Shown here: piece after piece, positions 33,668 through 46,809 of the stretch
Numbering within the stretch: the first letter of the stretch is position 1
Layout of the letters: each line of letters begins with the position of its first letter
NCBI GenBank assembly: GCA_026874595.1
Contig: CM049308.1
Span: 18,660,001 to 18,724,000 of the forward strand
DNA length: 64,000 nucleotides
Direction of reading: 5' to 3'
Origin: Sipunculus nudus
Taxonomy: Eukaryota > Annelida > Sipuncula > Golfingiida > Sipunculidae
Translations under genes and position numbers: made by a program
The notes under the pieces: model-generated
What the model saw: the letters and a program-made list of their open reading frames with translations, nothing else
The model's database searches: none
Told to the model about the DNA's origin: nothing

Positions 33668-34328
33668 AGGGACGCAGCAAGGATTTAGGTAAGATGTGCC
33701 TGGGTATACCCGCTGAGCAAATGGTGCACATTCATACATAGTATAATATAATATAATATAATATAATATAATATAATATAATATAATAAAAAATAATGAA
33801 ATATCATATAATATGATGTAATATATAATAATATAATATAATATAATTTAGAATAATATAATTTAAACCTATTATATGTTTGACACTCAAGGTTGAAATC
33901 CAGTAAATGTTTAAATTCATTCTAAAACTTTAATATTCTCAAAAATTTTAATATTCAAAACAAGAGAAAAAAGTTTTTATGTATAGAATAAGTGAAAATT
34001 GAGAACAGGTGAAAATAGATGTCAATTATTACTAACAAATTAAGTCCATAATCATTTGTGTAGAATGCATATTTATTAAATCCCGTTTCTTAGTTATCTC
34101 GTGACAAATTCAGAAATACTATCCCAGGCTGCACATGAAAATATAAAATGATTCAATTTGCTAGCACATGACCCATCTTTTAATGTTTTGAAAATCATTT
34201 GAATCAAACTAACTTTAATTTTCACAGGCAGATATGTAATGTCTGAAATTAGAGAAACTTTACCAATGGTGCATGCTGGCCGAGCTAGGGGGGGGGGGGG
34301 GGGGGGCGGGCTTGGCGCGCCCCTGGCT
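33668..34328. mobile_element. Possible CAGGGGCG-type element with pentamer and poly(G) inside
   Basis: CAGGGACGCAGCAAGGATTT opens it and, read in reverse, GCGTAGCCAGGGGCGCG closes it, like the ends of the other G-rich elements though not exactly aligned. Contains (ATAAT)n at 33742-33787 and 19 G at 34288-34306. Element call is tentative; the two simple repeats are certain. Confidence 0.35.
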
Positions 34329-34329
34329 A

Positions 34330-35400
34330 CGCTAATGTGCAAACAGTACCATTCACTCATAAATGAAGTTCATTTATCACAGATATTTTTTTTCCGGCAT
34401 AGGTTCTAGTGTTTAAGTGGACTTTTATTACGTAATGGGGGTCAGTAAGTGCTACTTGTTTGTTTTTTATATTCGTAAATGACGCATTTTATACAATCGG
34501 TTCTCATCAATCCATCATTGATCTAATTACTGTCATATATATTGTGACGCTTCTATAATCTCTGTCTCATTACACCGTGACAATAGGACTTTAACTTGCA
34601 CTTAATTATGTGAAAGAAAGTCTTGTGATATATGAACCATTTTCTTTTTTCGTCTGGCATTACACAAACGGCGATGGCGGCTGCTTGTTCTTCTAATGAG
34701 ATATCATGTTACCGACTCTGTGCTGATTGATTACTCCATGTTTGAACCTTGTCAACCATGGCATGCGAGTTTAATGTGGTATTTATTATCAAATCATACT
34801 TCTATATATATTAAGCATTTATCCATGCAGTTTAGCACAACAACCTACTTATTTCAGCAAGTTTTCTATAAAACACAAATTGAAAAGGCCTAGAAAATAT
34901 TTATTTTTGTAACGGATCTTAATTAAAAATATATACCACATTATTGCAAATCTACATTATTATAAAATCGTCATGTATGGATAGCCTTTTATAACTAAGC
35001 TATAAACAAGTTTTCAACATATAAATAGCCCTACACCAAGTTATCAGTTTATTTATCAGTTTTATTTTTTACCAGACTATTGGTATTTTGACAAATGTTG
35101 ATAAACAAATGTGTAAAATCTTTTAAAGTAAAATAAAATTCTTAACTGTGCAAAAATTGTTATTTATCAACAAAACAGCGGGCTAAGAGTGGCCAATTTA
35201 CTCAGAAATCTCAAATAGTTTCTTTTTCGCTGTTTTATGTGTGTTTGCGTGTGATTGTTGGGCATGAACAACAATGATAGTTATAAAAATACATTTTCAT
35301 GTAGAGGTTCAACTTTATGAATAAAATGTTTATTCAATCTTAGAGATGATCATGAAACAGTCTGGCATCAGCGGTGGTATGCGCTCTTCAAGTCTTCTAC
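34330..35400. other. Intergenic, nothing recognised
   Basis: AT-rich, no coding signal. Confidence 0.35.
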
Positions 35401-35401
35401 T

Positions 35402-35506
35402 CAGTGACAGTTTTAAACCATTCAGTGACAGTTTTAAACCATTCAGTGACAGTTTTAAACCATTCAGTGACAGTTTTAAAACATTCAGTGACAGTTTTAA
35501 AACATT
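35402..35506. repeat. 21-bp minisatellite, five units
   Basis: CAGTGACAGTTTTAAACCATT repeated five times, the last two with AACATT. Because 21 is a multiple of three, several frames stay open and encode heptad repeats (FSDSFKP in one), but there is no other gene signal. Confidence 0.9.
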
Positions 35507-35797
35507 CTGCCGGCTTAGTACTAGGATTTAACTATATATACTTGTTATACAGACCCGGTTCCCGTGCCTACCAGAACCATGCATGATTAAACGGATATCC
35601 AAAGCACAACTAACCACCAAACAATCCTCAGAGTCCTACACAGAGTTTGAAACGAATGCATGTGAACATAACAGGTATATTTAACAAAGGTTATACGTCA
35701 AGTGTAATTACTACATCTGGCAGGTTCGAACCACAAGTTGATAATAAAGAAATACACATGTCAGAAGGTATTCCATATACACCCTCGGGCGCGTTCT
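35507..35797. other. Intergenic spacer
   Basis: Nothing recognised. Confidence 0.3.
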
Positions 35798-36023
35798 CAG
35801 GGGCGGATCCAGGGGTTAAGAAAAGGAGGGGTCCAACCCAGGAGGACTAATGACAAAGCTTAAAAAAGGTCCCCGGGTCCAGAAAAAGGAGGGGGGGGGG
35901 GGGGGTCCATGCAGCCCGAAATTGGTCTGAAACACTTAATAAAAAAAGCTTGCGGCTGCTGAAAAAAATAGGGGGGGGGGGGGGGTCAGGACCCCCTGGA
36001 CCTTCCCCCTGGATCCGCTTCTG
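35798..36023. mobile_element. MITE G1 with CAGGGGCGGATCCAGGGG ends and two poly(G) runs
   Basis: Left CAGGGGCGGATCCAGGGG; right in reverse CAGAAGCGGATCCAGGGGG. Flanking GTTCT on both sides could be a target duplication. Two inner runs of 15 G (35891-35905, 35971-35985). 226 bp, no coding capacity. Ends of this type are known from hAT-like non-autonomous elements, a tentative link. Confidence 0.68.
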
Positions 36024-38680
36024 GTTCTACAAACAAATAAATATTAAAACGATTCTGAGTTTAGATATTCGTATGGGTCACTATGTTTTCCTGTATAACT
36101 AACGGATCACGCCAAGGAACAGTAAGACACACTGTTTCAGTGTCTCGCTAGCAGAGCACACCAGACTGTCTTGACGTCACCACACAAACTAAAGGCCTCT
36201 TGCAGTATTAATAAAGTTACCGAATTTTCTTGGTCTGGGTGTCGTTGCTGTTTAAAGCCTCTTCCGTAAAGCCATCGAAAAATTACAGTACAAGATAAAA
36301 CTGCCCCACGACACAAACGATATCGAACTATTTTCAGGGAAAAAAACACCTTTCCCGGTTTCAGCCAGTCACTATTTGACAAGCATGGTCAGAGTACACT
36401 TGGTGATACCAGGATGTCTTGATATTTCTTATGTCTATTGAATAAACGTGATCTTTCATGCAGGTTTAAGTATAGTTTTGGTACTTATAAACAGTATGAG
36501 CTACCTGAATACTGCTGCCTATAATGTTCTGAAAAATTTAACTCGCGCCAACATTCATTAAATTAAAAAAAATCATAAACATTAGCGAACGCACATTTGA
36601 CAAATGAGCTTTACAGGAACTAGACAACCAGGTGTCGCCCCCTTCAGTCAACATAGATGCTTTACTGCATTTCTTTTTTAAATAAACAGTAACACAAACG
36701 ATCACATAAGCCGAGCCCCACCAAATCGATAGTACTTCTAGATGTGCATCTAACAGACAAGAACGCTACTTTTGTATATTATTTCATATTATGATTCAGC
36801 CGACTGTTGAATACATATGTTGAAACAGGTCGCACAAGATAATAATGGCTTCCAAGGTACACAGCTTTTTTTACTTTCAGTTAATAAAGTCATTACCTTA
36901 TCTTCCACGGCACGTTTTGTCTAGGGCAGTCCTTTAGTGTAAATTTGTGAAAATCAGAATAAATAATAGGTAGAACAGCCTACCATGTAAAAGCTGCAGT
37001 CGGAAGATATTTTTCCCAAACTGCAAAATTTATTTATGTGTGGGCTTTACACCTGTATATGTGACAGATTCAAATAGTATTACATGCTTCTGGGCACTTA
37101 ACTCGACACGCAGCAGGGTTTACATCCGGTTTATGACTCTCTAACAAATTATTCCTCACACTGATTTTTTCCACTTTTGTATGAAGTGTGACTTCTATTC
37201 AATTTGCACACTGAAGGTATTTACTCATTCTGTGTAGAGTAAAACCTTATTTTTTAGTCTCTAACACGTGCACTTCTTGCTGAATACATGACATATAATT
37301 TCCTTCATAGTGACATTCAAATAAAATGCAGTTGTATTGTATACCAGCAATTTATACATGACACCCAGGTTTTATAAATGGCCTGGGTTCGAATACGGCA
37401 GAGGGATGTAAGAAAAAAGTACTCCAAGGAAAATCAATCTGCGGAGAGCTTTTAATGGCATGGGGACGTGTACCAGCAAAGTTTAGACCGGAATAACATC
37501 TTTTAGGACCACGTCAAATCCTCAAATTTGGCATGGATTCCGTGGTCTTGACAAAGGGCGAATTAACAAATACTCAGATTTCAGAATACATTCGCTTATT
37601 ATTTTTTTATTATTTTTGCGAAAAATTAAACATTTATGAATGATGACATAGATCAGGATTTAATAGTCATATACCTTTACTTGATATAAAATTGTCTGTA
37701 ATACACACAGGTACTTACACACAAACATACATTTTTATATATGTTACCTTTTAATTGACTGCATTTATCACTTTTATTACTTACGCAACTTGAAGGTTGG
37801 TCAGATGGCTATTTGGAGTCTTTGAGGGGCGTGTGTGTAGGTGTGTGACTGTCCTGGTGTAGCTGGCGTCAGATGTTCTATATTTATACATCTGTATACA
37901 TGTAGAGATTAGAGAGATCAGGTCTATATTTAGACGTCTGTTTAGGTTCCTGACACCCGGGTGACTACTGGGACTCGGCTGGCCATTATGACGTGTGTGT
38001 TCAAGAATGCGATCACTGGATGTACATTTCCTTGTAGATTTCAGTGTGTACACGGCCCCTGGACAGGGCGGAGGTGTACACACAGATCAACACCACGTCA
38101 TACAATCAGTACAATGTACGCATACAAAGTGTGTACTATATATACTGATCTTGCAGGAATTTTAATATGTATGCAAATGAAGACCCCATCAACCGACCTT
38201 GAGGCACACATGTGCTGAGTTATAAACAGATCCCCCCCCCCCACAACACACACACACTGAAATAAATTTCAAGATTTAATACAATAATCTTTATTTATTT
38301 TCTGTAATTGCATTTGTACCAATGAGAACATATTTCAGTGAGTATTAATGCTTTTTTTATATACACAGTAAGGTGTTACTGCATGGGTATATCCCGTATC
38401 AAGAACTGTAGATTAAACTATTAAAGTGAATGGAGGAAATATAATATACTAATATAAACTATTTTGTCCGTTATAAACTTATTTTATATTTTTCCAAACC
38501 AGTGGATCTATTTGTGGTGTAATATATTCATGACGCAGAATTTTAAAAGTTAACAGAGATTTCTCCACGTGCTTGCTCGGATATTTTTCACGATTTCTAA
38601 ATTTGTTGAAGGTGTTAATGCAATGTAATAATGCAGTGATTCTCATTAAACATGATTATCTGGTTGAATTAGGGATTTAC
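36024..38680. other. Intergenic, no gene recognised; poly(C) at 38232-38242
   Basis: Mostly AT-rich. 37790-38220 is richer in GC and has open frames on both strands (37781-38083 minus, 37961-38218 plus) without domain or splice support. CCTGGGTTCGAATACGG at about 37382 is B-box-like but has no A box upstream. Confidence 0.35.
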
Positions 38681-38681
38681 T

Positions 38682-39027
38682 ATTAAGGCCAAAATAAAAA
38701 AAAGGTATGGTTCTCAGGCACTTTTTTTCAGAAATCAATGCGGGCGGGCGCTTTTTTTATTTTAAATTTTTTGGTATGTTTCGATAAAAATGTCAAATGA
38801 TAAGGGTCAAGCAAGAAAATAACAGTTTTATTTTGCTAAATAAGTAAAAGCACTACAAAACAAAGGAAATTGTATGGTTTTATCTTCTTGAAAGAAATTA
38901 CGGAGCGGCAGCAGCTCATAATTGGAAAATTTTAATTGAAAATCAAAATAAAAAGTTTTGATGCGGGGGTTTAAAATTGATGCGGCGGTGCCTGAGAACC
39001 ATACCTTTAATTTCTTTTTGGCCTAAT
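38682..39027. mobile_element. MITE M1, well-preserved copy
   Basis: AAAGGTATGGTTCTCAGGCAC on the left is exactly mirrored by GTGCCTGAGAACCATACCTTT on the right. The match extends outward in weaker form (ATTAAGGCCAAAAT against ATTAGGCCAAAAA). The body is AT-rich with TGCGGGCGGGCG near the left. Second copy at 8262-8592. No coding capacity; superfamily not assigned. Confidence 0.82.
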
Positions 39028-39029
39028 GC

Positions 39030-40585
39030 ATGCGGATATTAGAAATTAAGTCCTAGGGATCGTGGGTTCCACATTCTACGCAGTACAGACCATGCAAGTG
39101 GATCATAAACTCAGTCAAATGTCAGGTAAAACAGGGTTAATAAACTTCTTTGTGAGCAGTATCTATTCATACATATATTGCAAAATAGATCTTGACCCCT
39201 CGCTGGAGGTTGCCGTTGGCTCCCCCCTGCGCAGACTTTGACTCACAAGAGTAAGACTTAGTTGTTTAAGGACTGTTAGAGTAAAATCAAACCACAACAA
39301 TGCACCGGGCGCTTCACCAGTGTCGTATGTATAAATGTAGTGAAGAAGGCATTGCAGTCTGTTCAAATACGTTGGATATGAATTGTATCGAGGCAAATTA
39401 CATGAACATGGGTGTTTTTGTGGTAATTACTTTATCGAATAAGTAATATTTTGTAAGCATGTGTTTGTGAAATGTAAACAGAATGTGTTCCTTGAAATGT
39501 AACCAATTTTTATTTTAATGTTTGACAGTTGAGACAAGTAATCAACCTACAGTGCCCATGCAAAGAGAAGAGATTCGTTTCGAGTGGATACGACCCCTGG
39601 CGGAAGGTAGGGTGTGGGCTGTGACCCGTAGCGCCATCAAGGGGACGGTAACCTCGTAGAAAAATATCTTTAAAAAATAACATGTTAAATTCCTTGAGCA
39701 CTTGCAGAGGTGGGATGAATAGGTGATAAAGCATTCCTGCCATTCATTAGTGATCCATGGCGGGTACCACGCATGAGTCACCGTCACACATATTTAGTCT
39801 TCATGTGATTACGCGAAAGGTGCGTCACTCGCCGAAAGACAGAATATTTACGGTAAACCACAAGCCCAATGAGCTATGGCGGCTTTGTACGTAACTCCTA
39901 CTGTCGCCCTCATTATACTCTTTCTTGCACACACAATACTCGGTGATGTAACCGCTGGTTTGAATCTCTGCGTTAATTTATATTTAAACGTCCACTGATT
40001 TACTGATAAAATGTAGCCTGCATTTTTGTGGTTTCGGTTCAAGGTCACCGATGAATAGGGTCCTTTTCATGATGCAACACGATTGAGCACACATATACAT
40101 ACACACACTCAGACTGGCTTTGCATACATTGCTTCTTCAGTTGTTTCAAATCAATCATTATTTTCAAATTTAAAAAGCATTAACTGACAATTTTGATTTA
40201 GCGTTGAATATTTGGTAACAACATCCTTTGGTACACAAATTATCACCAGAGGTCGCATCGGTCATTTCATATTTCACTCTCATTAAAATTCATGATCTAA
40301 TATATGACAACCTCATATATTTTCACCCCTCGTTCGTCAGCCCAGCGGATATATATATATATGCATACGATTTTTTTTATAATCATGCATATCTCCGATA
40401 CTTCTGGGCAATTTCGAGAGTTTTTATACAAGACCAAATTAGATGAATTACCAGTGAAATATTTGGTTTCATTTTTTACATTACAATTTCATTCAATAAG
40501 ACGATATATTTCATATAGATTGTATATCCAGGAAGTTTTTCTTTCAATAGTGCTTGTGAAAATAGAATTTGAGGGTAATGAAAAG
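39030..40585. other. Intergenic, nothing recognised
   Basis: Open frames at 39510-39787 (minus) overlap in a GC-richer patch but show no domain. Otherwise AT-rich. Confidence 0.35.
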
Positions 40586-40589
40586 GTAT

Positions 40590-40795
40590 ATATACGGTGA
40601 AACCCCTTAAGGGCAATGTCTTTAAAAACCTGTCCTAACGACCACCTGAGTTTAACAACCGCCTGAAAATAACGACCACTGTTTCACGGTCATTTAAACT
40701 CTTTTTATCAGACCTCGCTAAGACGACCACCTCGAAAATGCGACCACCTTATCGAGGTCTTGTTGGTTATCGTAAGTTTCCCTGTATAACTAAAA
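40590..40795 (+). repeat. ACGACC-family repeat, full copy
   Basis: TATATATACGGTGAAACCCC opens it; CCTAACGACCACCTGAG, ATAACGACCACTG, ATCAGACCTCGC, TAAGACGACCACCTCG and GCGACCACCTTATCGAGGTC follow. This order, inverted, is seen at 133-299. Confidence 0.65.
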
Positions 40796-41420
40796 TTTGT
40801 AACCTGCTGTGATAGATGTTCAATAATTATAGGGCAAACGAAAAATAATTTAATATACAAACTTGGAAAAAAAGGGAAAGAAGTGTATTGCTTTTATCAG
40901 TTCGTGATGAGATGCTGCCCACTGGCTAGCTGGTGCACATGACCGTTACTCTGACCGCCACCTAAAGTTATAATTTCATAAATATTTAACACACAAGCAT
41001 ATATATATAGGCCTACACACACAAGCCTAAGAATCAAACATATTTTTCTTATTTCCTAAGTGTCTCAATTAGTGACGTGATAGGTGCACGCACCAGCTGA
41101 ACACATTCAAGGATTAAATTACATTAATTTAAACAATCTAACGACAATATTCATTTGAGAAAATTTACACATTCATAGACCATGCAGTTGCCCTTTCTTT
41201 CTTAATATCTGTCCTAAAAGCAGATGTAAAAATACTTTGGAAGATAAAAGTTTCTGAATATCGTGTTTATATTTGTTATAAAGTGTCAGTTGCACTCAGT
41301 ATTTCCTTCAGTTGTAATGTCTGATATGTTAACATGTTGATACCTTTGTCAGATTTATATGAAGTCACGTGATGGACGTGTTAACCGGTACCATATATGT
41401 AAAAGCTATGGAACATGCTA

Positions 41421-41479
<59 letters not shown>

Positions 41480-42575
41480 CATTACCTTGTAATGCATGGA
41501 ATGGTAAGGTGCAACCCATTGTGTGTATCTTCACTGAACTGCCTTGACACCAGTGTGAGTACACAAGAACAATACTATTTTTGTGACAGGGATAGGTCCT
41601 GTTTCAACAGATACGACTCTAATGTCACGAGATTCTGTTATATGAACATAGTACTATGGAGTCATGCACTATCTTAAATGATTCAAGATTCAGACAATAT
41701 TTATACGTCAGGTTATTATAACTTAGCCATGGAGGTGATGGAATTTTAACGAAATTTGGAGGAATGATTTGTGCTCATACTAACAAATATTCATTTTTTT
41801 TTCACCTGCCCCTATAAAGAATATGATAAATGTTTCTCCTGTGTGTCTTCTATGTTCTCTCTTTCTGTCTGTCTGTATGTCTGTCTGTCTGTCTGTCTGT
41901 CTCTCTCCTATGAAAACTATCCAAAATTCTCAAATACACCCACACATAATTTCTGCTTTGAAGTGTTTTTTAAAAGATCCCATTATAGTATATTTGTATA
42001 TCTATATACTGTACGTCAAGCATGATCTCTAAACACACACGCTTCCAAGGATACGGCAGTTGTAGGCAAGATATCCCTTTCGGTTTGTTTGTTTTTCATA
42101 AAAAGGTGCTGCAGCTTTATTTAGTGATATCCTGTTGACAACATAATTGCTGGTTCCTTTAGGACGAACAACTATTTGCAGAGAACTTACAGCAAGACCT
42201 GACAGTGATATAATACATGCTTGACCTGTAATCGATGTCACTAAGAACATGCAGTAATCTCTGACATTTTCAGAAAGATTTAGGTGAATGCACGTTATAC
42301 AAAGAGCAGGCGAGCGATAACAGAAGAAATAGCGATAAAAAAAACGCCCACCTTTCTAGAAAAAAGTAGGTCAGGAATACTTACTCAAGAACTGTATTTG
42401 TTACTATGCATGTAGTTGGTAATGAAGGTGTATATAATTGAATACACATTCTATAGTTAATGAGTATAATCCAACCGCTGTTCTACTAAGATTAAGGTTG
42501 GGAAAATATGCCACGAAAAATAAAGTTGTTGTAAAAATTATATGAGGAAATGTCAGCTAAATGTTCAAAACGACC
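40796..42575. other. Intergenic; (TA)n 41424-41478, (CTGT)n 41867-41902
   Basis: Two microsatellites in otherwise plain AT-rich DNA. ORFs that cross them are low-complexity artefacts. Confidence 0.5.
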
Positions 42576-42580
42576 TGACA

Positions 42581-42619
<39 letters not shown>
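42581..42619. repeat. (CT)n microsatellite
   Basis: About 18 TC units ending CCCTCTCCC. Confidence 0.9.
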
Positions 42620-42734
42620 TCCCGTAAGCGTTTTGATGTTACTTTGTGCAATGAAACAAACAAGTCGTTCATAAACATATTGTAAATATCTTAACTAGAC
42701 CTGAAGAAGGCCACCAAACAATGTAGTCTCTGTA

Positions 42735-42912
42735 TAAAACAGCTGTGAGCAAGACCGTGGCTCCGGCGTTCAGCCTGATTTTATAATTTACGCTGTTCTG
42801 TCAAAAGAACGACCATGAGTAAGTTAGTCATTAAACTTGAGATGCGCAAGCATGGTACTTATAAGGTGTTTGGAAACATGTTGGCTGTCTTTCAAGAGGT
42901 TTATGACGGTTT
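42735..42912 (+). repeat. Dispersed repeat E, left copy
   Basis: GCGTTCAGCCTGATTTTATA, TTTACGC, AAACTTGAGATGCGCAAGCATG, AAGGTGT and AGGTTTATG match 46637-46806 in the same orientation, either side of the LINE. Confidence 0.6.
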
Positions 42913-43259
42913 TTGACGACGAGGAAGGCACCATATACAATTTGAATAACCAGCGAAACACTTAATATATATTTAAGAAGCATAAAGTGTTAGAATTAGT
43001 GTTAAATAAAAATATGATTCTTTAAAATTTCCTTCATTTACGAGCTGGTGAGTTTCAAGCAATGATGTGTGTTTGTGTGGACATGTTTCAGTTAAAATCA
43101 TTTTGGTAAATTTTACATTTGTGTGTGATAGGTGCATATCATTTGAACTGCCCTTTTCAAACTGTGACAAAACTAAAACAGAAACATAAATGGTGATGAT
43201 GAAAGGGATCCCATCAACAATTGTAAAAAGGTCATGGAAACTGGAGAAATAAAATCAGC

Positions 43260-46205
43260 TTATGATGTGGATACAAACTATTTTCAATGTTTTCGGAAGA
43301 AAGGCTTGCACTTTATACACATCAATGTGAGAAGCCTAGTATACCTGAGATGTCTGAAATGAGGCGCATTGCGGGTCGCACCCAAGCTGCTGGGATTGGT
43401 ATAACAGAGACATGGCTAGATGAGTCAGTTACAGATGAGGAGATCAAGATCCCAGGGTATACGATTGTGAGGAAGCACATTAAAGAGCAGAAGGGTGGAG
43501 GAGTGTGTACCTACATCAAGGACAATTTAATATTTAATTAAAGACATGATTTAATAGATTTGGACAAATTATAGAAAATGTTGGATTGAAATTCTGCTTC
43601 CGAAAACAGTACTACTTGGTACATGTTATAGGCCACCGAATAAAAAAAATTAGCATCCTAGAGGGTACAGGTACAGCAAACTTGAAAACAAACTAAATGT
43701 ATTATTTTTGCTGACTTTTATGTTAACATATTACAGAAATCATATAATGGTCTAATGAAGTGTTATAAAGACTGCCAAACTTTTAATTTGTATCAGTTGA
43801 TAAATGTACAACCTAGAATGAATGCTGTATTGGATTGAATCTTTCTATCTGCTACGAACAGGATAATCCAATCAGGTGTTATACCTTTGGGTCTTAGTGA
43901 CCATGACTTAATTTATTTTATTAGAAAAATTTGTTAACAAAAATTTACACAGAGTGAAGGTGTATCAATAAGGTCAGTGAAAAGTTACAGCAATGAGCAC
44001 TTTCTTAATAAACTGCAGAATTAAAATTGATCAGATGTTACAAACTGTACAAATGTAGAAATAGCATGGGCCAGTTTTGGACCAATGTTTCACAATGCTT
44101 TAAATGAGGTTGCTCTTACAAAACATGTACGCGTTAAACAAAATCCGAACCATGGCTAACGTGAATTTATTGAAAGCATGAGAGAAAGAGATAAATTACT
44201 TGTGAATGCTAGAAAGTCAGAGGGAAAGGGGGATTTTGCTGCTTTTCGTAACAGAGGAACAAGGTACACTTGTCAGTAAAACTTGCAAAATCTGAATATA
44301 TATCAAGACAAACTGTTAAAAATAAAGGTGATGGTAATAAACTAATTAAAACATTAAAGTCACTAGGAAATTCACAGAAAGACAAAATCTGGGTCAAATC
44401 AGACTAAAACTAAACGGTGAAATGTAACAGAATCATAGCTAATACTTTTAATAAATTCTTTACTACAGTCGCACCTAAATTAGTAGATAACTTACCAAAG
44501 GCAACTGGTATTTTCAACAAAGTTGAATAATTTTATAAAAGGAGAGGTGTACTTAAAAAATCTTTCAGCTTTACTAAAGTATCAGCAGAATATACATATC
44601 CAGAAAACGTGATGATTTGAGCATTAGGAAAAGTATAGGTCTTGACATGTTACCTGCCAGATTTAAAAGAGATAATGCCCCTGTAATCAAGACACCTATT
44701 GCACAAATTGTAAATTTGTCAATGCAGACAGGTGTCATACCAAAAGAACTAATATCAGCCAGGGTTACTCTATTGTATAAAAGAAGAACCGTAGAATTGA
44801 TCAAGGTAACTATAGACTAGTTTCCATTTAGTGTGTTTACTGTCAAAAATTCTTGATAGAACTGTATATGAACAACTGGATGAGTATCTTCAGTCAAACA
44901 ATCTTATTTATCAATATCAATCTGGATTTAGGAAGTCATACTCAGCTGATACATGCCTAAAATTTTTAACTGATTCAATCAAACTCAGATGGAAAAAAAG
45001 AAATTATACAGGTATGATCTAATTGGACTTACAAAAGGCTTTCGATACTGTAAATCATGAAATTATGTGAACCAACTTTAGGCTAAAAGGAAGATACTGT
45101 AAAATGGTTTAATAATTATTTGTCTAATAGAGCACAGTAAATGTTAACAGTTCCACATCTGAAGAAATGCCAATTACTTGTGGAGTTCCTCAAGGACCCC
45201 TACTGGGGCCGCTGCTGTTTTTTAATATACATAAATGACATGGAAATGGCTGCAGAATGTAATCTTTTATTATATGCAGATGATTTTGCCTTGTTAGTAT
45301 CAAGAAAAAGTGTCAAAGATGTAGAGTAGTTAAAGCTTTGAACTAGAAAATGTACAGACATGATTGGTCGACAACAAACTATCTCTACATCTTGGTAAAC
45401 CAGGCGCTATACTTGTTGGTACCAAACGCAAATGTGACACGTAATCGTCATTTGATAAGTAGTAAATCCTCAGTAAAATATCTGGGTCAGACTATAGAAC
45501 AGACACAATAAGGAAATATAACTGGAACTGAAGTTATTTCAAAATGCAACAATAGATTGAAATTCATGTATAGATATGGAGGAATGTTAAAAGGAAAAAC
45601 TAGAAAAAATCTATGTTCCACACATGCAGATTCAATGTCAATTTGATTACGCATGAAGTAATTGGTATCCTGCTTTAGCAAAAAACCTTAAAAGGAAAGC
45701 TACAAATTTGTCAGTATAAATAGTCAGATTAAAAATGAACAGTGACAACAGATTACCTCCGGTTCTCAAGAGATAAAAAGAATGGGATGGCTAAAATCAG
45801 AATAGCTCAATTGAAATTGAATCATATGTATAAGATTGGACATAATGAAGCTCCAGTGTACTTACAACAGCAGTTTAAAGAATGGGAAAGGGTTCATTCA
45901 CATATCACAAGAAAAAGTCAATACGCCTACACATAACCGAGATTAGGTTTAGTTGGTACTAGAACATTCCTGTGAACTGGGATAAAATTATGGAATGATT
46001 CACCAATTAATATTAAGTCAAATAACTCATACGGTAGTTTGAGAGAGTTTGTAAAATAAAATCTTATAGAAAGTACACAGAAACATCAAGAGAATGGTTA
46101 CATATATTTTATATACAGGCTAAAAACTTTTAATGCTATCCTTGGTGTATGTCAGGATATCATGTTTTATTGTATATGCATAAAATCAATTAATCAATCA
46201 AAGTA
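43260..46205 (+). mobile_element. CR1/jockey-like LINE, decayed near-full-length copy
   Basis: The 5' part reads GLHFIHINVRS, then AAGIGITETWLDESVTDEEI and GGGVCTYIKDNL, an APE-type endonuclease. The RT follows in broken frames: SIGLDMLPARF, YQYQSGFRKSYSADTCL, LDLQKAFDTVNHEI, CGVPQGPLLGPLLF, YADD at 45273-45284, then KYLG and a thumb-like WYPALAKNLKRK. The 3' end is a short AATCAATTAATCAATCAAAG tail with no poly(A), as in CR1/L2-type elements. Many stops and frameshifts; ORF1 not seen. Jockey, L2 or Rex1 would be alternatives within the same group. Confidence 0.75.
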
Positions 46206-46240
46206 AATGTTCAACTGTCTCTTTTCATTGTCCCAACTGT

Positions 46241-46455
46241 CTCAAGCGCGTGCACGTGGAGAATGAAGTCTCACAGTAAACAGGGGTCGGCAGATCTTGA
46301 TAATTGGTCCCGTGATTATGGGTCTCTTTTGTGCGTAACTTCGATCATGACGTCCTTGCTGTTCCATGTCATGTCCATTTCATAGGTTGATGTCGCATTG
46401 GATAGACTAGTTTCTCATAAAATTGTTTAAAGTTATTTACAGGAAATGATATAAA
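46241..46455 (-). mobile_element. Inverted fragment of chain element IV
   Basis: Read on the minus strand: ACTAGTCTATCCAATGCGAC, CTATGAAATGGACATGACA, GACGTCATGAT, ATCACGGGACCAATTATCAA and GTGCACGCGCTTGA follow the inner part of 16733-16960. TIRs were not found. It begins about 35 bases after the LINE tail. Confidence 0.65.
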
Positions 46456-46636
46456 TTAAGCAGGCCTTTATATCTAAATCAGATAAACTCTCACACGATG
46501 TATTATAATATGCAAATATCAGTGATTCCCCTCTAATGGGACAGGCCGTTCACCATGCAGTCCTACAGTACCCGATGTGTTGGATCTATGACGCCTATCG
46601 AAACTCAGTGTTGCATTTTATTTAACATATATCTAG

Positions 46637-46806
46637 TGGCAAATAAGATTATAAAAAGTCTGGCAGGTCTAGCGTTTAACCTGATTTTATTATTTACGCC
46701 ATTGAGACCATGTCAAAGTTGTTGTTTTAAACTTGAGGTGTGCAAGCATGAAACATGCAAGGTGTCTTATAGATGTTCGCTGGCTATGAAGAGATTTATG
46801 GCTATT
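46637..46806 (+). repeat. Dispersed repeat E, right copy
   Basis: GCGTTTAACCTGATTTTATT, TTTACGCC, AAACTTGAGGTGTGCAAGCATG and AAGGTGTCTTATAGATGTTC match 42735-42912. Confidence 0.6.
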
Positions 46807-46809
46807 TTA

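Noticed and set aside
35346..35531. Repeat protein with FSDSFKP heptads
   Set aside because: Explained by the 21-bp minisatellite; no gene context.
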